Shown here piece by piece: positions 19,804 to 27,674 of a DNA stretch of 64,000 bases. The position numbers were made by a program, and so were the translations under genes. Under the pieces are notes generated by a model. It was not told where the DNA came from, did no database searches, and saw nothing but the letters and a program-made list of their open reading frames with translations. Position 1 is the stretch's first letter. Each line of letters starts with the position of its first letter. Source of the stretch: Paulinella micropora (Eukaryota; Cercozoa; Imbricatea; Euglyphida; Paulinellidae); assembly GCA_019918135.1 (NCBI GenBank), contig WBZZ01003133.1, positions 87,870-151,869 of the forward strand, in the 5' to 3' direction.

Positions 19804-20241
19804 TTAGCTCCAAACGTAGACTTGCCTCCTTCCGAAAAAAATGTTTATGATAGATATGTGGACCCCAGGGTGGCGTTCTACCACATGGTGATTGTCTTTG
19901 AAATGGGGCACTCTCTTCATCTTATTCTTTAAACACCACTCGCATTTCATTACTCGCTCCCTCCACTCCCTCCCCACTATCTTTACTCCCATATAGTTAG
20001 CCATTCGCTCCATGGCCTTTACCCCTCTGTGCTTAAACATACGATGGAACACAGTGGCATGCATGTTTTCATGATAGTGAGGACGGACGACAGGACATAA
20101 AGCTTTACTATCCAGCGCTTTATCTCCCTTACTCGCAGCCCTCTCATCTTTCTCATGATCTATCTCAGTAGAGTAGGGTACGTATGTATTAGGTACGTCA
20201 CATCGCCAACCACAGATGCACGGTGACAACAAACAGTACAT
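19804..20241 (-). CDS. copia GAG-pre-integrase zinc-finger region
   Basis: The residues VFHRMFKHRGVKAMERMANY, then VMKCEWCLKNKMKRVPHF, form the H-x4-H ... C-x2-C pattern with the K-x-K-R-x-P-F tail that precedes copia integrase cores. It stops before the catalytic core and is therefore truncated. The N-terminal 50 residues are less certain because the frame changes upstream. Confidence 0.6.
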   Translation of the reverse strand: MYCLLSPCICGWRCDVPNTYVPYSTEIDHEKDERAASKGDKALDSKALCPVVRPHYHENMHATVFHRMFKHRGVKAMERMANYMGVKIVGREWRERVMKCEWCLKNKMKRVPHFKDNHHVVERHPGVHISIINIFFGRRQVYVWS

Positions 20242-20670
20242 GTCGTGATAGGTAGGTAGGATGGTTTTCTGAGAAAGATGAGAGGTAGGGCGTCAAGCTT
20301 GTCCCCCCGAGTCCGACGTGTCATCATCGTCGGGCTCGGGAGTCTCGCTTGTTGGGGGCATAGTAGTAGGGGAACCTGTGGGCTCATACCACTCGTTAGG
20401 ATTGAGTGGCGAAGTGCTCGGGGAATCAAACACCGTCAAGTGGTTTGGGAGTGCTCTCCCTAGCCACGATTTGATCTTCCGCAGTGAGAATGGGCGTTTT
20501 GAGCACTATCACTTGGTTATTTTGATTTATGACGGCAAAGCCCTTACGTACCCATGCTGAAGTGGCAACTAACCCGTATTTTAGGTGCGGATTGTAAGTG
20601 GTGTGAGCATCAAGGACACTGACCTCTTCCCATGGGCTCCCGACAGGTTCATTAAAACCTTCCCTTTGTA

Positions 20671-21480
20671 CTAGGTTCTTATGCTCCCTTTTGCTATGCG
20701 AAATTTCTGTGGGGCCCTCTTAAGACTCAAAGTAGATCTATCTGGGGACTGTGTTTCGCTTGCACCACTATCGTCTACCCACACTATATTGCTGCCGTCA
20801 GTTTTACTGTCAGGGTTACCGTCCATCAACATGATAGAGCATCCAGTGTGTGGTTTGTCCTGTGTTTGTTCTGAAGTGATGGTGTCTGTGTCTGATGGGC
20901 TTTGGGGCTCGTCTTCTTCCGGCGGTGTCACACCACCCAACACAGCCTCGAGATCCTCTACCTCTTTTACCATGTAAAGGAAAGATGAGACAATGCCCCG
21001 TGCAAATGGGTTATTGTGTTTAGTAGCAAGAGTGAGAACGCAGTCATGCATAGCATAATATAGCTCTGTATAGAATTCGTCATACTCTCCCTCCTGTCTT
21101 GTAATCAACCCATCTCTCACAGTTCTGCTCTTAAGCCCCTGATTGAGGGCAGTTACCAACCGTTGTATTTCTTCAATTGGGGGTAGTCCCCCACCCATTA
21201 ACACTCGCTTTCCGTCCCTTACCCAAACGTTACTATCCTCAGCACTACCTGGCTCTCCTTCTTCCATGACCACAGGAGGTCCAAATAAAGACGATGAGGA
21301 TGTATTATGTAATGCAGTGGCAGGTTGCAAAGACGAGATGTGAGTCAAAGTTGATACAGACAAGGGAGATACAGACAATCCAGGGTCACTCACACCAGCT
21401 ACCCCTTCTACTGCTCCCCCTACTCCTCCCCCTACTCCCCCTACTCTTACTTCCCCTACTTCTTCCCCTATTTCTCCCAC
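20671..21480 (-). CDS. copia-type gag C-terminus and aspartic protease
   Basis: The C-terminal part reads NIVWVDDSGASETQSPDRST, the retropepsin active site (D-S-G-A-S) preceded by the usual Trp. About 190 residues before it are helical and acidic, without a CCHC knuckle. The first 40 residues are Val/Gly/Glu repeats encoded by a short CTACTCCCCCT-like repeat. The frame ends just after the first protease strand, so the protease is incomplete. Confidence 0.7.
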   Translation of the reverse strand: MGEIGEEVGEVRVGGVGGGVGGAVEGVAGVSDPGLSVSPLSVSTLTHISSLQPATALHNTSSSSLFGPPVVMEEGEPGSAEDSNVWVRDGKRVLMGGGLPPIEEIQRLVTALNQGLKSRTVRDGLITRQEGEYDEFYTELYYAMHDCVLTLATKHNNPFARGIVSSFLYMVKEVEDLEAVLGGVTPPEEDEPQSPSDTDTITSEQTQDKPHTGCSIMLMDGNPDSKTDGSNIVWVDDSGASETQSPDRSTLSLKRAPQKFRIAKGSIRT

Positions 21481-21486
21481 TCCTTC

Positions 21487-21543
21487 TATTTATGTAGTAG
21501 TGGTAGTGGTAGCAGTAGTAGTAGTAGTACTACTACTACTATA
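21487..21543. repeat. GTA/TAC microsatellite forming a palindrome at the GC-rich boundary
   Basis: A run of GTAGTAGTAG switches without a gap to TACTACTACT, giving a self-complementary stretch at about 21515-21541. It lies exactly where AT-neutral retroelement sequence changes to extremely GC-rich sequence. Confidence 0.85.
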
Positions 21544-21951
21544 GGCCCGCCGCCGCCGGGGGGCCCGGCCCCGCGCGAGTGGCGCGGACAGGCCGCCGCG
21601 GCGGGGCTCGGGGTCAGCACCCAGTACACACGCCACGGCCCGGGTGGCGTAATCGGTCTCGGTAATGACGTACGCCTGGCACGCGCCGCACACGGCCAGG
21701 CGCGTGAGCTCCGCTTCGTCGCGGCCGTGCGCGACGGCGTCGGCCTTGGCCACTAGATTCAGCAGAGCGCCTTCCCCGGGACCGCCGCCCCACACTGCGG
21801 CCGCGGCTTCGGCTAGCAGATCCTCACGGGCCGTGCGCTCCTCTTCTTCTTCCTGGCCCAGTGAAGCGAGGAAATGGCCGAGCCTGCTCACTAAAGCCAC
21901 TGCCTGTGCGTGGGCGGTGCGGCGCGGGCCTACACACGGCACAGGCTGCAT
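21544..21951 (-). CDS. unidentified protein, C-terminus running into the microsatellite
   Basis: From an internal ATG at 21951 the minus strand encodes an Ala/Glu-rich, mostly helical protein (SRLGHFLASLGQEEEEERTA, then LTRLAVCGACQAYVITETDY). The frame is open further upstream but that part is Pro/Arg/Gly low complexity. It ends in Ser/Thr runs encoded by the microsatellite, so the natural C-terminus is probably lost at the junction. No family recognised. Confidence 0.45.
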
Positions 21952-22722
21952 GCGGGCCCAAGTCTTGGCGACCCCGGTGGAGATTTTCGGCAGGCCTGTC
22001 AGGTACGCGGGTGGCGGCCACCGGCCGGGGGGGGGGGGTGGGCTTCCCCCCCCCTCCCAGCGCCTGCCCTGACCACCGGCGGCCGGCGGGGGAGGGAGAG
22101 CGCGCGTGCGCCCGCCCCGGCGGGGGGGGGGGGGGGGCAGGCGCCTGGAGAGTAGGGCAGGGGGCTGGGCAGGGCCGGGTGAAGAGCAGCGGGTCGGGAG
22201 GGGGGAAGGCCGCCTACCCCCCCGTCGGGCGCCCACGGGTGGCCCGAGCCCCCCTACCCACGTGTCGCGCGCCGGGCTGGCGCCGGACGGACGGACGCCC
22301 CCTGCCGTGAAGTCTTCTCGTCTACCCAGGGCCGTGGGCGACAGGGGACGGGGGCGCGCGCCAAGAGAGTGCAGAGTTGCTTTTATTACAGCCTACCGTA
22401 CCCTGCCTTTGCCAGAGCTACCGTCCGAAAGCAGAAGAAACTGGTACCGACAGTAGGGCCGTTCATGTTCGCTGGTTAGTGTTGGAAAAGAGTGCAGTCC
22501 GAGGTGCAAGGCCTAGCTGAAATTTACCGTGCCCCTCCCGGCTTCCTGGTTTGTTTGTTTTGAGAGGCACTGATCTTGCCCTCGACTGCTTTTTGGGGGT
22601 CCAGGAAGAGGGGGTGCCCCTTGGCAGCGGAGGGAGAAGTTATTGTCTGTTCTTTTCTCCTTGGTTACAGCTGCTGCTTCTACTGCTAGCGCTGGCTCCG
22701 GCTCCCGCTACCGGGGGGGTGG
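21952..22722. other. GC-rich intergenic stretch with poly-G tracts
   Basis: It contains several runs of 8-13 G, Pro/Gly-type low complexity in all frames, and from about 22380 a less GC-rich segment with no convincing gene. A short plus-strand open stretch near 22650-22778 would encode a Leu-rich segment followed by a few Cys but has no ATG. Part of this block is duplicated at 24000-24340. Confidence 0.45.
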
Positions 22723-23436
22723 TCAAATGGTACATTTGCCAGAGCGGCTGCAAGGGATACAATTATACGGAGCCGTAGTCTTTAGGTAGTCCCAGCTGCT
22801 CAGAGCATAGGCGAAGCCTGGTTGTTCCACGTGTGTTCTCTGCCTATCCCCCTCTCTAAAGCAGCTTGCGAGGAGGGCCGCGTCGTTTTGTAAGTAGGTA
22901 TAGAGCTGGTGCGTAACCTCGGCCACCTGTTTTAACGGGTACGCAGCGCTGGGCTCGCGACGGGCATCGCACTGGCCGTAACCTTGCAGGAAGGACTTCC
23001 AGTACGCGTCGCGGTTGTCGGCGGGGGGGAAGTCTAGGGGGCTGTGCCAGAACCAGACCACCCGCATCCACAGCTTCTCGGTGTGGACAGGCTCGCGCTG
23101 TATCGCGCGTTGTCTGGCACAACACTCGCCGTCACAAAAATGCTTTCGGCGCGGGTAGAGATAGTGTGTCTCCCCGTCTACCTTGACCTCAGTAATTCCC
23201 TTGCTGTACCCAGGTGTCCAGACCGGGCCCTCCTGCTGGATTTCGTACACGGCCCGTGTGCCCGGGCCCCGTGAACTACGCGTAAAGCACTCGAAAGCAG
23301 AACCCTCTCCCCCCCGGACGGTCTCCATCGCACTCAAGAGCTGGCTCAAGGTCTGGACACGCAAGCCGTAGAGCAAAAAGACCAGCCTGTTATTAGTCAG
23401 GCGCAGAGCGCTCTCTAGCGCGTCTGGTAGTACCAT
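22723..23436 (-). CDS. unidentified protein, 237 aa
   Basis: Starts at an ATG that overlaps the stop of the upstream gene (TGATG). The protein is globular, with a Leu-rich N-terminus, a Trp-rich middle (LWMRVVWFWHSPLDFPPADN) and ten or so Cys, including HFCDGECC and a C-terminal C-x2-C-x5-C, which could bind metal. It has no signal peptide. I do not recognise the family. The tight overlap with 23436-23951 suggests the two are expressed together or are one gene split by a small indel. Confidence 0.6.
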   Translation of the reverse strand: MVLPDALESALRLTNNRLVFLLYGLRVQTLSQLLSAMETVRGGEGSAFECFTRSSRGPGTRAVYEIQQEGPVWTPGYSKGITEVKVDGETHYLYPRRKHFCDGECCARQRAIQREPVHTEKLWMRVVWFWHSPLDFPPADNRDAYWKSFLQGYGQCDARREPSAAYPLKQVAEVTHQLYTYLQNDAALLASCFREGDRQRTHVEQPGFAYALSSWDYLKTTAPYNCIPCSRSGKCTI

Positions 23437-23951
23437 CAGCTTGCTCCAGACACCCTGCCGGGCACACAGGGCACATCCTCCGGCCCGGTTGGCCTAACCA
23501 GCAGAGAGCTAATTGCCTCGTCGCGGGGATCGACTGGCGCGTGGTCGTAGGGGCGCAGGGCTTCCAGGGTCAGCAGAAACGAGAGCACCCTGTCCACGTG
23601 AGTGCGTAGTAACAGTGCCACCGTCTCTGCTTTCTCCTCGACCCGAATTCCTTCTTCCGCGCCGGCGGCGGAGGGCCCCGCCGCCGCCCGTAAGAGGGGT
23701 GAGTCCACCACGGCAAGTTGGCAGGCGGTAGCCTCCAGTGTTTCCCCGGTGCGGAAGATCAGGGTTAGTGGGCGTGCGTGCGTTGTCCCGTCGACGCCCG
23801 CGCGCTCGTCGTCGTCCTCCTCCAGGGGGGGCGCTGGTTCCGACCACGCCCCTGCTGGTTCGGCTGGTCTGTGCCGTTGCCAGGCCGGGGGGCCTCCGGC
23901 GGCTGGCCGAGGTGTCTGGCACAGTAGGTGGCGCTTGTCCTTTTGGCTCAT
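23436..23951 (-). CDS. unidentified protein, possibly BTB/POZ-like
   Basis: A 171-residue frame from ATG 23951. After a Pro-rich acidic leader, the stretch LTLIFRTGETLEATACQLAV followed by VDSPLLRAAA, and later LLRTHVDRVLSFLLTLEALR, recalls the strand-helix order of BTB domains, but conserved BTB residues are too few to be sure. It overlaps the next gene by one base (TGATG). Confidence 0.4.
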   Translation of the reverse strand: MSQKDKRHLLCQTPRPAAGGPPAWQRHRPAEPAGAWSEPAPPLEEDDDERAGVDGTTHARPLTLIFRTGETLEATACQLAVVDSPLLRAAAGPSAAGAEEGIRVEEKAETVALLLRTHVDRVLSFLLTLEALRPYDHAPVDPRDEAISSLLVRPTGPEDVPCVPGRVSGAS

Positions 23952-23999
23952 GGCCTCTTTAGAACTTTAGTTACCCCACGCACATACACACGACCGTGT

Positions 24000-24340
24000 A
24001 CACAGCACCGACCCGTAGCTGGTCTCGCGGGCCCACACACGGCACAGGCTGGGCCAGGTCTGGGCGGCCCGGTGCAGATTTCCAGCCGGCCCCTCACGTA
24101 CCATTGTGGCGGCAACCGGTCGGGGACGGGCTTCCCCCTCCCCAGCGCCCGCCCTGACCACCGGCGGCCACGGCCGGCGGGGAGGGGGGGAGCGCGCGGC
24201 CGCCGGCCCCGGCGGGGGGGCTGGGCAGGGCCGGGTGGGGAGGAGTGAGTCAGGAGACAGGGGGGTGCTGCTCCCTCCCCGGGGGGGGGGGCGCCCCTCC
24301 GCCCCGCTTCCTCTTCCTTGCGGGGCTAGAAAGTAGACCC
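24000..24340. repeat. diverged duplicate of the 21920-22310 segment
   Basis: CACACACGGCACAGGCTG, then the CCGGCAGG/CCAGCCGG region, then GCCCTGACCACCGGCGGCC occur in the same order and orientation at 21930-22085 and 24035-24170. The similarity seems to continue to GTCGGGCGC/CCCACGGG sequences near 22225 and 24545. In frame terms this copies the 5' part of the 21.9 kb gene without its coding continuity. Confidence 0.6.
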
Positions 24341-24351
24341 TCCGAAACCGT

Positions 24352-25434
24352 ATGTCGGTGGCCTTGGGCACCGAGGAGGACGGCGCCGCCACCCCGCCTG
24401 GTGCGCCCGCGCCCGCCCAGCCCCCCTACGCCGCCGTGCCAGCCGCCGAGGAAGCCGCCGGGCGGGCAGCCGAGCCAGGCGCGTCGGCGCAAGGCGAGTC
24501 GGTACACGGCGGGTCGGCGCACGCTCCTGCGGCGTGGTCCGCCGTCGGGCGCCGTGCGCCCACGGGCGGCGACGCGCCGGAGCCCCCCCCACGTGCCGCG
24601 CGCCGGACACCGCGCACGCGGCGGGCGCCGGGCGGACGGGCGCCCCCCCCTGCCGCGGCGCGCGGCGCTCGCGCCGACGGTCGCGCGCACGCCGGCGCGC
24701 GCCCTACGATGCACGCCTTCCGGCGCCTGGTCAGGGCCACAAAGTGCTCCCGCTGGCCGAGACCAGGCGCCTGGCTGACGGCTGCACCGACCTCGTGACC
24801 ATGCCCGCCCACCTGCCCCCCCGCGGCTGACTCCGAACCATACTCTCCGACCCAATACTCTAATCCCGTGCCGGCCGCTCCCTCCGCCGACACGAGCGTC
24901 GAGGCACTCTTGTCCATGTTCCAGCACGAGGGGCCTAGCGCGCCCAGCCTACCGGCAGGAGGCCTGCCGCTCGCCATCCGGGCCTGCGAAGCAGCCGGGG
25001 CCAGCGCCACCGACGCGGCCGGACAGCTAGCCCGGCACGCCCGTACGGACGGCGCCAGAGAGAGCGCCCTGAACGCGGCCGAGGACCTCCGCCGGCTGGA
25101 GTACATGCTGCGCCAGGTCTCTTCCCGCTTGCGGCGCGAGCAAGAGCACCCCGGCACCTATGTCCGCATCTACGTATCCCTGCCGCTGCCACACCCCCCC
25201 CTCAAGCGCCGCCGGCTACCGACCAAGGGCAGCCCCCCCCGTGACTGTCCGCCGCCCAGGCCGCTGGCCAGGGGGCGCAGCCCGTATGCCCGTGACTACT
25301 CCCCGCGCCGGGGCCTGCACACCGCCCGGGCAAGCCAGCCCCGCCGGCCGCGCCGGCCCTCGCCCGTGCGCGCTTGTCCGCCACCTCTCGGCTCCGAGAC
25401 TGAATACCCCCCGCTGCTGGACCCTGTCCTCTGA
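24352..25434 (+). pseudogene. unidentified Pro/Ala/Arg-rich protein, two probable frameshifts
   Basis: An ATG at 24352 opens a Pro/Ala-rich leader. The frame appears to change near 24740 (to ETRRLADGCTDLVTMPAHLP) and back near 24820. From 24868 it is open to a TGA at 25434, with a helical segment (ALNAAEDLRRLEYMLRQVSS) and an Arg/Pro/Ser-rich tail resembling basic nucleic-acid-binding tails. An AATAAA follows at 25616. Dense antisense frames over the same bases look like GC-driven shadows. Function unknown. Confidence 0.45.
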
Positions 25435-25853
25435 CCTACGGCCTCTGCTGCCCGGTTCACGCCTAGCTGCCTTAGTACCAGCAGTGAGGCCCTGGGCTTG
25501 TGTGACTGCCCGGTAGCCAGGACCAGGGCCCCCCTTTCTTTCCTCTCCACCGGCAGGACCACCCCCCCTAGAAGTGACGAATTTGCTACGGACAGGCTAG
25601 TCGAAGTTTTGCTTTTAATAAAAGAAAAGAAAAAACAAGAAAGAAAGGCCTGGCCCGGTTTTGTTTGCGCGAGTTGAGCTGGCCCGGCGTCCAGTGAGAA
25701 AATAGGACCCCCTGCTTAAGCTGAGTTCAAATTCTTAAGGACTGTTCTATCCGTCCGCGAGCGGGGCAGAACTTGACTAGTTGGGTAGAACCGCCCCGCG
25801 AGGCAGGCACTGACAGAATCTGGTAGAGTCCGGGTAAAGTTCCGTTTCGTGGC
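25435..25853. other. intergenic, convergent gene ends with a polyadenylation signal
   Basis: Contains CTTTTAATAAAAGAAAAGAA at 25612-25631, whose AATAAA (about 25616) would serve the plus-strand gene ending at 25434. The remainder before the minus-strand SGNH gene has ordinary composition and no gene. Confidence 0.5.
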
Positions 25854-27183
25854 CTAGAAACATAAATGAAAAATCTTGAAAAGGCGGTTAGCTTCCAGAG
25901 TCTTCACCGTGAGAAGATAAGCAGTTCCATGACCCACCACCAGCATCTTCTCAGTTTCCAGACTGACCCTGTCCTTCCAGGTAGCATTTAGAACTTCTTG
26001 GTGGACTTGCTGGCCGGAGGAACAATTAGTCGAAACTAGGGCTGATCCAAAACGTTCGTAGGAAGCTAAATAGGAAACCCACAAGAAACCGTTCAGGTGC
26101 AAAGACCAGCTGATGGAACCTCCGGCAGGAACCTTGCTAGCTAGCAAGGACGGTGCTCGTAAGCGACCCAGCCTGGAGGTCTCGTTGTCTACGAAATGCC
26201 AGCATGTGTTGGCGATGGCCATTTCGTGTAGTGACCTGGGATCTCTGCATATCCGGTACAGGTCCGTTTCCTGGGCTATCGCAACTAGAGGTTTCGTAGC
26301 CACGCCAGCACCACATTGAAATCCGTACTTCTGCCAGTCGTGGCCAGCAGCTGCCTTGGAAGCTCTAGCACCGCAGTCCTTGCACACCGCTTGGAAAAGA
26401 GCAGAGGCGATCAGAGCGTGCCCGAGGTCGCTGGGGTGCACTTTATCTGCGTGCCAAAATGAGTCGTACAGGCTGCTGTCCTTCACCAGCGGCGGGGCTA
26501 AAATACCTCGGAACGTCAACATCGGGATTCCATAATACTGGTAAGTAGCATAGGTTTTGGTTTCGGACAAAGCCAGCTCAAACCACTTTTTCGGCCAATC
26601 GGGAGAATCAGGGTGAGCGCTCGTTTGCTTGTGCCTGAACCAAATGCAACGAGATCACAGGTGCCTGTTGGTTTTTACGCAAGCGCACGATCCTTTCGAC
26701 GTGATCGGGACGTCCACCATTGACGGATATGTCCATGACGTAAAGATCTGCCGGAGAAAGCTGCAAACCCGACAAGACTGAGGAGCCCGCGACATACGAG
26801 ACTCCGTAGTTGAGCTCTCCGATTTCAACGTAGAGGGCCTGATAGCTGCCCGGATAAAATTCTTGCAGCAGGTTCAGGAAGAGGTTCAAGAAAGAATTCC
26901 GGCCGTAGGGCAAAAATTCGGTCGGGGGAACACACGTGCTCTTCTCTTCAGCATAACAGTTATTGGAACTGCCAGCGCCTTTGGTGATAGAACCACCAAT
27001 GAACTCGACGACTATCGGTCGTGTGTGGTCAGTCTCCAACAGACTGGTGAACTGTCGCAGCAAGGTTTGATTACCGACATTACTCTGGATACACTCCAAA
27101 ACAGCCAACGGAAGTGGAGCTGAAAGTCCTACCCAGTTGGCCGAGGCCCGGCACAGCACACTGCCAAATAACAGGATCACCAT
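25854..27183 (-). pseudogene. SGNH/GDSL-type hydrolase, secreted or anchored, one frameshift
   Basis: From ATG 27183 the protein begins with a signal-peptide-like MVILLFGSVLCRASA. VVEFIGGSITKGAGS is the block-I nucleophile motif (G-G-S-x-T), the NCY and N-G-G segments could give the later oxyanion residues, and HADKVHPSDLGHALIAS is block V with the catalytic Asp and His. A one-base shift near 26635 separates the nucleophile half (26608-27183) from the Asp-His half (25854-26600). The C-terminal 150 residues form a beta-rich extension. Expected role: hydrolysis of an ester or acetyl group on a lipid or glycan outside the cell. Base composition is much less GC-rich than both flanks, suggesting capture. 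Confidence 0.75.
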
Positions 27184-27674
27184 CGTACGGGTAGGGTTAG
27201 TCGTAGTAGTCAGAGAGGCTGGCGGTCCGCTCAGCGCTCGCTCAGAATCCAAGGAGTGCGCTACACTCGCCAGCTTGGTCGCCAGGAGATTTGGCCGAGA
27301 GTCTTTCGCGGCCCCCCTCCTCCCTTCTCCAACCCCCCCCCCCCCCCCTGAGGCTCCGCCGAGGCGCGCGGGGAGGCTCCGCCGAGGGGCGCGGGGAGGG
27401 GGCGGGCCGAGCCTAGCCGGGCGCTAGCCGGCCCCGCGCCGCGGCTGGCCGGACCACGCCCCGGGGAGGGGGGCCCAGCCGGGCCGCCCGCCTCCCTCCC
27501 TACCCCCCGGCGGCGGCGGCCGGCCGCTCCCGGCCCCCCCCGGTCTCTCGCCCCCCCCCCCCCCTACGCCCGCCGCGGCGCGCGCGCCGCCCGTGCCGGT
27601 GCCAGTGCCCGTGCCTGTGCCCGTGCCGCTGGCCCGCTGGCGCTCAGCGCAAAAAGTGTGGGCCTGCCACCTAG
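27184..27674. other. GC-rich intergenic region with long poly-C runs
   Basis: Holds C runs of about 13-15 at 27337 and 27550, a tandem GGCTCCGCCGAGG-like repeat (27351-27385), and a GTGCC/GTGCCGGTGCC repeat (27590-27630). It separates the divergent SGNH gene and the large gene starting at 27675 and could hold promoters, but I see no clear TATA box. Confidence 0.45.

Larger units (their letters stand above)
19804..21480 (-). mobile_element. second Ty1/copia element (minus strand), truncated
   Basis: A gag-protease region (21480-20671) and a GAG-pre-integrase finger region (20241-19804) lie in order on the minus strand. The integrase core, RT and RNase H are absent, and the element ends at the poly-C tandem repeats. 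Its right end abuts the microsatellite that begins the GC-rich block. Confidence 0.65.

Noticed and set aside
22551..22778. Possible small secreted Cys peptide on the plus strand
   Set aside because: No ATG, and the Leu-rich part is encoded by a CTG/CTT-rich stretch and overlaps the end of the minus-strand gene.
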